The translations under genes were made by a program, and so were the position numbers. A stretch of 12,942 bases of DNA from an uncultured Oscillibacter sp. (GTDB taxonomy: Bacteria; Bacillota; Clostridia; Oscillospirales; Oscillospiraceae), in contig NZ_CAJTUX010000071.1 in assembly GCF_910579365.1 (NCBI RefSeq), positions 1 to 12,942 of the forward strand. Reading direction: 5' to 3'. The stretch's first letter is position 1; each line of letters begins with the position of its first letter. This document shows, in pieces, positions 5,091-12,942 of this stretch. Under the pieces are notes generated by a model that was not told where the DNA came from, made no database searches, and was given only the letters and a program-made list of their open reading frames with translations.

Positions 5091-8000
5091 TTGAAAATCG
5101 GTCTTGACGTGGGTTCCACCACCATCAAATGTGCGGTGCTGGACGATGCGGACAAAATCGTATACAGTACCTATGAGCGGCATTTCAGCCACATTCTGGA
5201 AAAGGCGGAGGAGCTGCTGCGCCGGGTGGCGGAGAAATACGTCCCTGCCGGAAGGGCGGAGCTGGCCATCTCCGGCTCCGCCGGAATGGGCATGGCGGAG
5301 AGCGTGGGCGTGCCCTTTGTCCAGGAGGTGTTCGCCACTCGCGTGGCGGCGGGCCGTCTGGCCCCCGGCACCGACGTGGTGATTGAGCTGGGGGGCGAGG
5401 ACGCCAAAATCCTGTTCCTCACCGGCGGCATGGAGGTGCGGATGAACGGCTCCTGCGCCGGGGGCACCGGGGCGTTCATCGACCAGATGGCGACGCTTTT
5501 GAAGATGACCGCCGACGATATGGACGCCGCCGCCCTGGAGGCGGAGAAGACGTATACCATCGCCTCCCGCTGCGGCGTCTTCGCCAAAAGCGACGTGCAG
5601 CCCCTCATCAACCAAGGGGCCCAGGCCAAGGACATCGCCGCCAGCATCTATCAGGCGGTGGTGAACCAGACCATCGCCGGCCTGGCCCAGGGGCGGCCCA
5701 TCCGGGGAAAAGTCCTCTATCTGGGGGGACCGCTGACCTTCTCCCGGTGCCTGCAGGAGAGCTTTGACCGGACCCTGGACGTGGCGGGGACCTGCCCGGA
5801 GAACAGCTTGCTGTTCGTGGCCCTGGGAGCGGCCTTCTGCGCGGACCAGACCTTCGACTTGAAGGGGCTGGCGGACCGGCTCCGGGAGCGGGGCGCCTCC
5901 GAGACCTACCGGAGCCAGCCGCCGCTGTTTGAAAATCAGGAGGAGTACGCGGCCTTTCAGCAGCGGCATGCCAGGGCGAAGGTGGCCCGGGCTCCCTTTG
6001 GGGCGGACTATTCCGCCCCCGTTCACATTGGCGTGGATTCCGGGTCCACCACCGTGAAGGTGGCGGTCATCGACCAGGAGGCCCGGCTGCTCTTTACGGA
6101 CTACCGGCCCAATCTGGGCAACCCCGTGCCCCTGATCCGGGGGGTGCTTCAGCGGCTTTATGACGAGCACCCGGCCCTCCACGTGGCCTCCGTCACCACC
6201 ACCGGCTATGGCGAGGACCTGGCCAAAAACGCCTTCCACGCCGACTACGGCGTGGTGGAAACGGTGGCCCACTTCACCGCCGCCCGGCACTTCCTGCCCA
6301 ACGTGGACTTCATCATCGACATCGGCGGCCAGGACATGAAGTGCTTCAAGATCGAGAACGGGGCCATCAGCAACATTTTCCTCAACGAGGCCTGCTCCTC
6401 CGGCTGCGGCAGCTTTCTCCAGACCTTTGCCCAGGCCCTGGGGCACGACGTGAAGGACTTTGCCCAGCTGGGCCTCTTCGCCCGGCGGCCCGTGGATTTG
6501 GGGAGCCGCTGCACCGTCTTTATGAACTCCAGCGTGAAGCAGGCCCAGAAGGACGGGGCCAGCGTGGAGAATATCTCGGCGGGCCTCTCCATCAGCGTGG
6601 TCAAAAACGCCATTTATAAGGTAATCCGGGCCTCCAGCCCCGAGGAGCTGGGGCGGAATGTGGTGGTGCAGGGAGGCACCTTTTACAACGAGGCGGTGCT
6701 CCGGGCCTTTGAGAAGGAGATGGGCGTGGAGGTCATCCGCCCGGACATCGCCGGACTTATGGGGGCCTTTGGCGCGGCCCTTTACGGCCGGAGCAAGGCC
6801 GCCCCCAACCAGACCAGCGCCCTGCTGGACCGGGAGACCCTGGCCGGCTTCTCCCAGGAGACGGAGAGCCGGGTCTGCGGCCTGTGCGGCAACAACTGCC
6901 AGCTGACCATAAATACCTTCGCCAAGGGGGAGACCTTCCTCAGCGGCAACCGCTGCGACCGCCCCGTCACGGGAAAGGCGGACTCCGGGGAGCGGAACCT
7001 CTACGCCTATAAGCGGAAGCTGATTTTGGGCTATAAGCCCGTCCCCGGGAAGCGGGGAAAGATCGGCATTCCGCTGTGCCTCAACATGTGGGAGCTGCTG
7101 CCCTTCTGGCACGCCTTCTTTACGAAGCTGGGCTTCGCCGTGTACCACAGCCCCCTCTCCAGCCGGGACCTCTACCTCAAGGGGCAGGCCACCATTCCCA
7201 GCGACACCGCCTGCTTCCCGGCCAAGCTGGCTCACGGGCACATTCAGTTCCTCTCAAAACTGGGACTGGACGCCATCTTCTATCCCTGCATGACCTATAA
7301 TCTGGACGAGGGCCTGGGGGACAACCACTACAACTGTCCCGTCGTGGCCTACTACCCGGAGGTCATCGCCGGGAACTGCCCGGAGGTCAAAGAAACCCGG
7401 CTGATCTACGATTACGTGGGCCTTCACCGGCCCAAGGACTTCACCAAGAAAATCCATGACATTCTCCGGCGGTACTTTCCGGACCTCACCCGGGCCGAGG
7501 TCCGGGAGGCCAGCGACGCCGCCTATGCCGAGTACGCCCACCACATGGCCCAGGTTCGCAGGGAAGGAGCCCGGATTATGGACCAGGCCCGGGCCGAGGG
7601 CCGGCGGATCATCGTTCTGGCGGGGCGGCCCTACCACGTGGACCCGGAGATCAACCACGGCATCGACACGCTGCTGACCCGCTTCGGCGCGGCGGTGGTG
7701 ACGGAGGACTCCGTCTCCGGTCTGGTGAAAAAATTTCCCACTGCGGTGCTGAACCAGTGGACCTACCACTCCCGGCTTTACGCCGCCGCCAAGTACTGCT
7801 GTGAAAACCGGGACTGCGACCTGGTGCAGCTGGTCAGCTTCGGCTGCGGCGTGGACGCCATTACAACCGACGAGACCCAGGCCATTTTGCAGGCCGGAGG
7901 AAAGCTCTATACAGAGCTGAAAATCGACGAAATCACGAACCTGGGCGCGGTGCGCATCCGCCTGCGGAGCCTCTTCGCCGCCCTGGAGGAACAGGAGTGA
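5091..8000 (+). CDS. Tandem BadF/BcrA-type acyl-CoA dehydratase activase with DUF2229-like region
   Basis: A 969-residue ATP-driven electron-transfer protein related to the activators of 2-hydroxyacyl-CoA dehydratases. It has two ASKHA ATPase modules. Module 1 (about 1-250) has GLDVGSTTIK, ELGGEDAK, and cluster cysteines Cys122 (NGSCAGGTG) and Cys161 (SRCGVF). Module 2 (about 312-566) has GVDSGSTTVK, DIGGQDMK, Cys435 (NEACSSGCG) and Cys474 (SRCTVF). In HgdC-type activators two such subunits share one [4Fe-4S] cluster, so this chain may form the same unit internally. A cysteine group follows (Cys596, Cys599, Cys603, Cys622), then a DUF2229/dehydratase-like part (about 650-969) with Cys663, 708, 733, 749 and 919. 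TTG 5091 is chosen because AAGGAGG (5076-5082) lies 8 nt before it and the GLDVGS motif begins at residue 4; no better start lies upstream in frame. The next gene follows after 4 nt. The substrate is unknown. Confidence 0.9.
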   Translation: MKIGLDVGSTTIKCAVLDDADKIVYSTYERHFSHILEKAEELLRRVAEKYVPAGRAELAISGSAGMGMAESVGVPFVQEVFATRVAAGRLAPGTDVVIELGGEDAKILFLTGGMEVRMNGSCAGGTGAFIDQMATLLKMTADDMDAAALEAEKTYTIASRCGVFAKSDVQPLINQGAQAKDIAASIYQAVVNQTIAGLAQGRPIRGKVLYLGGPLTFSRCLQESFDRTLDVAGTCPENSLLFVALGAAFCADQTFDLKGLADRLRERGASETYRSQPPLFENQEEYAAFQQRHARAKVARAPFGADYSAPVHIGVDSGSTTVKVAVIDQEARLLFTDYRPNLGNPVPLIRGVLQRLYDEHPALHVASVTTTGYGEDLAKNAFHADYGVVETVAHFTAARHFLPNVDFIIDIGGQDMKCFKIENGAISNIFLNEACSSGCGSFLQTFAQALGHDVKDFAQLGLFARRPVDLGSRCTVFMNSSVKQAQKDGASVENISAGLSISVVKNAIYKVIRASSPEELGRNVVVQGGTFYNEAVLRAFEKEMGVEVIRPDIAGLMGAFGAALYGRSKAAPNQTSALLDRETLAGFSQETESRVCGLCGNNCQLTINTFAKGETFLSGNRCDRPVTGKADSGERNLYAYKRKLILGYKPVPGKRGKIGIPLCLNMWELLPFWHAFFTKLGFAVYHSPLSSRDLYLKGQATIPSDTACFPAKLAHGHIQFLSKLGLDAIFYPCMTYNLDEGLGDNHYNCPVVAYYPEVIAGNCPEVKETRLIYDYVGLHRPKDFTKKIHDILRRYFPDLTRAEVREASDAAYAEYAHHMAQVRREGARIMDQARAEGRRIIVLAGRPYHVDPEINHGIDTLLTRFGAAVVTEDSVSGLVKKFPTAVLNQWTYHSRLYAAAKYCCENRDCDLVQLVSFGCGVDAITTDETQAILQAGGKLYTELKIDEITNLGAVRIRLRSLFAALEEQE

Positions 8001-8004
8001 GCCT

Positions 8005-9351
<1,347 letters not shown>

Positions 9352-9372
9352 GAAGGAGACGGCGGAAGACAT

Positions 9373-9405
9373 AAAAAGGCAGAGGCCGGTGGCCTCTGCC
9401 TTTTT
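9373..9405. terminator. Strong bidirectional intrinsic terminator
   Basis: A perfect 15-bp inverted repeat: AAAAAGGCAGAGGCC (9373-9387), loop GGT, then GGCCTCTGCCTTTTT (9391-9405). It gives a GC stem followed by a T-run on both strands, so it ends the activase operon on plus and the SGNH hydrolase gene on minus, whose stop is at 9414. Confidence 0.95.
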
Positions 9406-9413
9406 GCACGCCG

Positions 9414-10274
9414 CTAGGCGTCTTCCTCCAGACTGTGGGTCCGGAGATAGTTCAGCCAAATCCGGCATCCGGCGGGATTCAGGTGGATGCCGTCAAAATT
9501 CAAATCCGCCGGGAGCAGGCCGTCCTCGCCGGTGAGGCATTCCGCCACGTCCAGGAAATCGCACTGCTTCTCCTCCGCCAAGGTCCGGATTACCTCGTTG
9601 TAGACAAGGATGCGGGCGTTGTTCACATAGCTCTGCTTGGCCTCCTGTTTGGCGCTGACCGGGGGAATGGACTGGAGGACGATTCTCGCCTCCGGATGGT
9701 CCTCCCGCAGCCGGTCGACAAGCCTGCCGTACTGGTCGTGAAAGTTGGAGGTCTTGGTCCAGCCCAGCTCGTTGACGCCCAGCATGATGTAAATCTTTCC
9801 GCAGGGCTGGGCCGCCACGGCGTCCAGCAGGGGAACCTTTTCCCCGCTTTCGGTCTTCCAGACGTTCTTGGAGAAGACGGACTCCACCGTCGCGCCCACG
9901 GCGGTGTAAAAATGGCCGGTCTTCAGGCCGCTGTAGAGGGAGAGTCCCTCCGTCCGGGAGTCCCCCAGAAACACGGCGTCCTCAAAATATGTATCCTCCA
10001 CGGCCTCGCTCTCCGCCACGGGGGAGAAGGTGCCCTCTCCGGCTCCCTCCGGCAGGGCCTTTTCCTTGAGGCCGTCCGGCTCCGGAAGGCCGTTCCCGGG
10101 CGTCTTCTTCCAAAATACGTGGATCGCCGTCTCCCGCTTGGCTGGTTCGAAGGCGCCCCACTCCTCCAAAGGCGAGCTTACCGCCGCGCCGCTGGACGCG
10201 CCGGTGGTCAGCAGAGTCACCGCCGCCAGAGCGGCCGCCACCCCGGGCAGCCGCCGTTTCCGTTTTCCCTCCAT
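9414..10274 (-). CDS. Exported SGNH/GDSL-family hydrolase
   Basis: A 286-residue protein with a basic N-terminus (MEGKRKRRLPG) and a hydrophobic stretch (about 11-24) typical of a signal peptide; a cleavage site near ASSGA is plausible, and there is no lipobox cysteine. After a linker rich in Glu and Pro comes an SGNH domain (about 98-280): block I FLGDSRTEG with nucleophile Ser106, the oxyanion glycine-asparagine element LGVNELG (Asn168), and block V DGIHLN with Asp261 and His264. Such enzymes deacylate extracellular carbohydrates or lipids; the substrate here is unknown. The start is the weak point. ATG 10274 has GGAAGGA 9 nt upstream and places the basic residues at the very N-terminus. 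ATG 10304 and GTG 10346 are alternatives; the GTG is almost at the predicted transcript start. It has its own -10 box (10355-10360) and shares the terminator at 9373. Confidence 0.88.
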   Translation of the reverse strand: MEGKRKRRLPGVAAALAAVTLLTTGASSGAAVSSPLEEWGAFEPAKRETAIHVFWKKTPGNGLPEPDGLKEKALPEGAGEGTFSPVAESEAVEDTYFEDAVFLGDSRTEGLSLYSGLKTGHFYTAVGATVESVFSKNVWKTESGEKVPLLDAVAAQPCGKIYIMLGVNELGWTKTSNFHDQYGRLVDRLREDHPEARIVLQSIPPVSAKQEAKQSYVNNARILVYNEVIRTLAEEKQCDFLDVAECLTGEDGLLPADLNFDGIHLNPAGCRIWLNYLRTHSLEEDA

Positions 10275-10354
10275 ATGTCCGATTCCTTCCCCATGTATCT
10301 CCATCCCGCAGCGCGCCTCCCCCCTGAGGAGGGGCCGGGAAATCACCTGCCCTT

Positions 10355-10360
10355 ATTATA
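10355..10360 (-). promoter_or_regulatory. -10 box of the SGNH hydrolase promoter
   Basis: A perfect TATAAT on the minus strand, about 80 nt upstream of ATG 10274. The -35 position (T-rich, around GACTTT) is a poor match, so an activator may be needed. Upstream is an AT-rich stretch (10360-10420), unusual for this region, containing ACAAATT twice (10387-10393 and 10409-10415), 22 bp apart. Confidence 0.5.
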
Positions 10361-10468
10361 CGCGAAAACCCTCGAAAAAAGTCGAAACAAATTGTTAAAA
10401 ATTTGGTGACAAATTATCTCAGATTTTTCGCCCGGAGGAGGGGGAGCGGCGGTCCGGGGCGGGGCCCC

Positions 10469-11383
10469 TCAGTCCCAGAGATGTTCCGGGTACGCGCCCC
10501 GGTCATGGAGCTCCCGCAGGGCCTGGGCCACGGCCTCCCGGTCCTCCCGGTAGGTCATGCCGAACCACTGCCCGGCGGAGGAGAGGACGGAGACTTGCAG
10601 CGTGCCCTCCCGGAGCTTTTGGTCCACCATCTCCGGCAGCAGCCGCTCGGCCCGGAGGTCGTCCCCGGCGGCGCGGAGGAAGTCCGAAAAATCCTGCCGG
10701 AGGACGGGGAAAATGGAGGGCATGAAGCCCCAGAAGTTCATGGACACCACCGCGTTGGGGTCCAGGAGGCGGTCCGTTCCCAGGTCCCGGAGGGTGCCGT
10801 CGGGGCAGAGCTGGATATTGCGGGTCTCCTGGACGCTCTCCAAAAAGCCCTCCCGCCGGGCGCAGATACCGCGGGTGACGGCGCCGTAAAGGCTGGCGGT
10901 GTTTTTCAGCAGATAGCCCACCATGGCGGCCTGCCCCGCCTCGGGGAGGCGGCGGAGCTCCCGGGCCATGGCCTGATAGGCGTCCAGCCCGTAAAAGTCG
11001 TCGGCGTTGATGACACAGCAGGGCTCCTCCACCGCCTCCGCGGCGCAGAGCAGGGCGTGGACGGTGCCGAAGGGGCGGGTCCGTTCCGGGGGGATGGAAT
11101 AAAAGGAGGGGATGGAGGAGAAGTCCTGATGGACGTAGGCCGTCTCCACCGGGCTGCCGTCCAGGGCGGTTTTCCCGGCCAAGCGGCGGCCGAAGAGCGC
11201 CTCCATCCCCTCCCGCATCTCCGGCTTGATGATGAAGACCACTTTGTGAAATCCGGCCCGAAGGGCGTCGTAGATGGAGTACTCCATCAGCATCTCGCCG
11301 TGGGGGCCAATGCCGTCCGTCTGCTTGTTTCCGCCGTAACGGGTGCCTAGTCCCGCCGCCATAATCACCAGGGATATTTTCAT
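10469..11383 (-). CDS. Sugar-phosphate-type nucleotidyltransferase (NTP_transferase family)
   Basis: A 304-residue cytoplasmic enzyme expected to join an NTP to a sugar phosphate, releasing pyrophosphate. The N-terminal nucleotide-binding signature is VIMAAGLGTRYGGNKQ (6-21), followed by GPHGEMLMEYSIYDALRAGF (26-45). NADDFYGLDAY (126-136) carries the metal-binding aspartates (Asp127/128). GTVHALLCA and the later MNFWGF segment (about residues 223-228) complete the fold. The protein keeps the whole catalytic core and has a normal length for this Clostridia family; its sugar substrate cannot be assigned, and no sugar-pathway genes are adjacent. ATG 11383 follows GAGGG. It has its own promoter (11441-11469) inside the end of the upstream gene. 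A 6-bp GC hairpin (11409-11424) lies in its leader. No clear terminator is visible before 10416. Confidence 0.88.
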   Translation of the reverse strand: MKISLVIMAAGLGTRYGGNKQTDGIGPHGEMLMEYSIYDALRAGFHKVVFIIKPEMREGMEALFGRRLAGKTALDGSPVETAYVHQDFSSIPSFYSIPPERTRPFGTVHALLCAAEAVEEPCCVINADDFYGLDAYQAMARELRRLPEAGQAAMVGYLLKNTASLYGAVTRGICARREGFLESVQETRNIQLCPDGTLRDLGTDRLLDPNAVVSMNFWGFMPSIFPVLRQDFSDFLRAAGDDLRAERLLPEMVDQKLREGTLQVSVLSSAGQWFGMTYREDREAVAQALRELHDRGAYPEHLWD

Positions 11384-11408
11384 GAGAACCCTCGCCTGCC
11401 TCTTCCTT

Positions 11409-11424
11409 CGGGCGGTTGCGCCCG
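11409..11424 (-). other. Leader hairpin of the nucleotidyltransferase mRNA
   Basis: CGGGCG and CGCCCG form a perfect 6-bp stem around a tetraloop, between the predicted transcript start (about 11434) and the ribosome site. There is no T-run after it, so it is not an intrinsic terminator. Confidence 0.4.
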
Positions 11425-11440
11425 GTACTTATATAGAGCT

Positions 11441-11469
11441 ATCATAGCCCATTCTGCCCGGTTTTGCAA
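11441..11469 (-). promoter_or_regulatory. Promoter of the nucleotidyltransferase gene
   Basis: On the minus strand, TTGCAA (11464-11469), a 17-bp spacer and TATGAT (11441-11446). It overlaps the last codons and stop (11442) of the DUF5655-like gene, so the nucleotidyltransferase can be expressed apart from the pantothenate kinase pair. Confidence 0.65.
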
Positions 11470-11870
11470 CGGCGGGATTCCATTTTCCCGCACCGGAACC
11501 GCCGGGCCTCCTCCGTCCAGGACCAGAGGTCCCCGTCAAAGTCCGCCGGATTCTCCGGCAGAACCAGGTGATTGGTGAACCGCCCCGGATAGGCCTCCAC
11601 CGCCAGGAGGAGGGTTTCCGTCTCCAGAGGGCGGGGGAGGAACAAAGACAGCAGCGCTCCCGGCACGGGGCGGCCCCGGACGCGCGCTCCCGGAGCCGTC
11701 AGGGCGCAGTAGGGCCTGGGATCCCGGAGACCCACCTGGGACTTCTGGGTGACGATCTCCGTCTCCGGCCAGCGCTCCAGCGCGCCCAGAAGAAAGGCCC
11801 GCGCCGACGGCAGGGCCTCCGGCTTTCGGGCGAAGAATTCCTCCGCCAGCCGCAGGGCCTCCAGATTCAT
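11442..11870 (-). CDS. Hypothetical protein, DUF5655-like
   Basis: A 142-residue soluble protein with no signal peptide or membrane segment. Its pattern is a helix ending in ARAFLLGALERWPETEI (residues 23-39), then TQKSQVGLRDPRPYCALTAP (41-60), a hydrophobic strand ALLSLFLPRPL (72-82) and PGRFTNHLVLPENP (95-108), with a C-terminal FDGDLWSWTEEARR. This order (KTQ-type strand, R/FA-type strand, aliphatic strand, R-W/F-T-x-H segment, acidic final helix) resembles DUF5655 proteins, which have no known function. I base this on pattern memory only. Its ATG overlaps the stop of the pantothenate kinase (ATGA, 11867-11870), so translation is probably coupled. The tail after residue 126 is Cys/Arg/Lys-rich and coincides with the downstream promoter. 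Confidence 0.7.
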   Translation of the reverse strand: MNLEALRLAEEFFARKPEALPSARAFLLGALERWPETEIVTQKSQVGLRDPRPYCALTAPGARVRGRPVPGALLSLFLPRPLETETLLLAVEAYPGRFTNHLVLPENPADFDGDLWSWTEEARRFRCGKMESRRCKTGQNGL

Positions 11871-12709
11871 CCCCGCACCGCCTTCTGCTCCAGGCTGTAC
11901 AGCCCCGCGCCGATGGCCGTGGCGAAGGTGGCCCGCTCCGGGACGATGTAGCGGATGCCATAGAGCCGCTGGAAGTTCTCAAAATTGGGCCGCACCTGGG
12001 ACAGCGTGGTGACGGAGCCGGTGAGCACCACCGTGTCGCAGCCGCAGCACTGGCAGGCCAGCACCGTCATGGTGCCGATGGCCTGGAGCACCAGATTCAC
12101 CGCCCCGGCGGCCAGGTCGGCGGGGGCGGCGTCCTCGGAGAGGTTGCCGAAGTTGGCGGCGGTGAGGGTGGGGTCCAGGGTGGCGGCGGGGTCCGGGGTG
12201 ATGTCCTGGATGGTCAGGTCCACCTTTCCCAGGTCGCCCTGCTCCGCCAGCTTTTTGATCTGGCCGAAGCGCTCCATGTCCACCAGCTTCCGGCAAAGGC
12301 CCCCCAGGGTGCCGCCGCCGATACCGCTGCCGCAAAGATGCCGGACGCCCTTGCCCCGCTCCGCCCAGAGGAAGGCGGTGCCGGTGCCCATGGTGGCCAC
12401 CACGGCCCGCTGCTGCCCGGACATAGCCAGGGCCCCGGTGCCGCTGGCGGTGAACTCGTCCACCGTACAGGTGGGCAGGCCATAGATGTCCCTCTCCACA
12501 TACGAGGCCCCTACGCCGGTGAGAACCACCCGGCCCACGTCCCCCAGGGCGAGGCCGTTGCCGGAGAGATAGCTGCCGAACGCGCCGTAGAGGCTGGTGA
12601 GGGGGTCCTCCGCCTGAACCCGGAGGGTGGAGAGGAGACTGCCGGTATGGTCAAGCCCCACGATTTTTGTGGTGGTGCCGCCGATGTCAATGCCGAGGAT
12701 GGTTTTCAT
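11867..12709 (-). CDS. coaW: Type II pantothenate kinase-like protein (CoaW family)
   Basis: A 280-residue ASKHA-fold kinase predicted to phosphorylate pantothenate, the first step of CoA synthesis in the cytoplasm. The phosphate-binding loop ILGIDIGGTTTK (4-15) starts the protein. VVLTGVGASYVE, the switch region ATMGTGTAFLWAE and the type II hallmark GSGIGGGTLGGL follow; VLTGSVTTL and AIGAGLYSLEQ close the fold. The length fits bacterial type II enzymes. ATG 12709 is the start: AGGAGG lies 8 nt upstream, and residues before it in the longer open frame are not family-like. Type II kinases are usually not inhibited by CoA. It is the first gene of a pair with the DUF5655-like protein (ATGA overlap). 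A related but different ASKHA activity cannot be fully excluded. Confidence 0.88.
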   Translation of the reverse strand: MKTILGIDIGGTTTKIVGLDHTGSLLSTLRVQAEDPLTSLYGAFGSYLSGNGLALGDVGRVVLTGVGASYVERDIYGLPTCTVDEFTASGTGALAMSGQQRAVVATMGTGTAFLWAERGKGVRHLCGSGIGGGTLGGLCRKLVDMERFGQIKKLAEQGDLGKVDLTIQDITPDPAATLDPTLTAANFGNLSEDAAPADLAAGAVNLVLQAIGTMTVLACQCCGCDTVVLTGSVTTLSQVRPNFENFQRLYGIRYIVPERATFATAIGAGLYSLEQKAVRG

Positions 12710-12737
12710 AATCGCGTCCTCCTGTGACGCCTGTCCG

Positions 12738-12764
12738 AAAAAGGGCAGGCGGAATCTCCCTGCC
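12738..12764 (-). terminator. Terminator-like hairpin upstream of coaW
   Basis: On the minus strand, GGCAGG (12759-12764) and CCTGCC (12744-12749) are followed by C and TTTTT (12738-12742). Because the coaW -10 box (12765-12770) would start transcription at about 12758, the 5' arm would not be in the coaW transcript. The hairpin would act only on transcription arriving from the right. Confidence 0.4.
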
Positions 12765-12793
12765 ATTATGGGGCAAGGGGAAAGAAAAGTCAA
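12765..12793 (-). promoter_or_regulatory. coaW promoter
   Basis: On the minus strand, TTGACT (12788-12793), a 17-bp spacer and CATAAT (12765-12770), about 55 nt upstream of ATG 12709. Confidence 0.7.
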
Positions 12794-12827
12794 CCAAACA
12801 AATGGAGGCAATTGGGAGATTGTGCAA

Positions 12828-12850
12828 AAAAACGGGCCAAGACCGTTTTT
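12828..12850. terminator. Possible weak bidirectional terminator
   Basis: AAAAACGG (12828-12835) and CCGTTTTT (12843-12850) flank a 7-nt loop, giving a T-run on either strand. The GC part of the stem is only 3 bp, so this is a weak call. Confidence 0.3.
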
Positions 12851-12896
12851 CCAAAAGCCTATGGATTTTCTGCCCGGACAATAATGTATTAGAAAC

Positions 12897-12925
12897 TGTA
12901 CCAATAGAGGGAAAAGTAGTATAAT
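12897..12925 (+). promoter_or_regulatory. Candidate promoter for a gene to the right of the window
   Basis: A perfect TATAAT (12920-12925) on the plus strand with a weak TGTACC (12897-12902) 17 bp upstream. It points out of the window, where a plus-strand gene probably begins. The CTGTACCAAT word over the -35 region could be an operator, but I cannot name the regulator. Confidence 0.45.
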
Positions 12926-12942
12926 GAGGGAATGATACAGAA

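Noticed and set aside
5052..7241. A 729-codon open frame on the minus strand opposite the activase gene
   Set aside because: It is antisense to a clearly conserved protein; its Gly/Ala/Val/His-rich translation lacks motifs and arises from GC-rich third positions of the real gene.
10403..11350. A 315-codon plus-strand frame opposite the nucleotidyltransferase
   Set aside because: It is low-complexity, motif-free and antisense to a gene with intact catalytic motifs.
12724..12924. 66-codon plus-strand frame at the right edge
   Set aside because: It overlaps the coaW promoter and hairpins, has no ribosome site, and its translation shows no recognisable features.

Overview
The window looks like chromosomal DNA of a GC-rich gut-type Clostridia, most likely Oscillospiraceae (Flavonifractor/Oscillibacter-like). 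This is inferred from the high-GC codon usage, the Firmicutes-style AGGAGG ribosome sites and sigma-A promoters, TTG starts, queH rather than queG, a type II pantothenate kinase, a clostripain-family protease and large 2-hydroxyacyl-CoA dehydratase/activase relatives. No rRNA, tRNA or CRISPR array was found.

Layout. (1) 1-1018, minus: 5' part of a membrane-anchored C11 (clostripain-family) cysteine protease that runs off the left edge; it has a good promoter at 1068-1096. (2) About 1.1-4.1 kb: a small recombinase island. A resolvase/invertase-type serine recombinase (minus, 1139-1741) is separated by about 350 bp of decayed sequence from a 51-residue element-associated protein (2097-2252) and a complete 569-residue large serine recombinase (2358-4067). 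The small gene has a TTG start, and part of its ribosome site lies in a hairpin. The island sits between ordinary chromosomal genes and carries no recognisable cargo. (3) 4300-4866, minus: queH (tRNA queuosine synthesis), divergent from (4) a two-gene operon, 5091-9351, plus. Its first gene encodes a 969-residue protein with two tandem BadF/BcrA-type ATPase modules and a DUF2229-like region. Its second encodes a 448-residue 2-hydroxyacyl-CoA-dehydratase-like protein. The operon ends in a strong bidirectional terminator shared with (5) an exported SGNH/GDSL hydrolase (9414-10274, minus). (6) 10469-12709, minus: a type II pantothenate kinase coupled by an ATGA overlap to a small DUF5655-like protein, then a sugar-type nucleotidyltransferase with its own promoter inside the end of the preceding gene. 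(7) The last 230 bp are non-coding, with promoter-like and hairpin elements pointing both ways.

How they work together. The clearest functional unit is the 5091-9351 operon: an ATP-driven electron-injecting activase plus a Cys-rich reductase/dehydratase-like partner. It matches a family often encoded as one chain of about 1400 residues but is split here; its substrate is unknown. Pantothenate kinase (first step of CoA synthesis) is the only other CoA-related gene nearby, and a link between the two is speculative. The other genes look like housekeeping or surface functions placed side by side. The island at 1.1-4.1 kb is the accessory part of the window.
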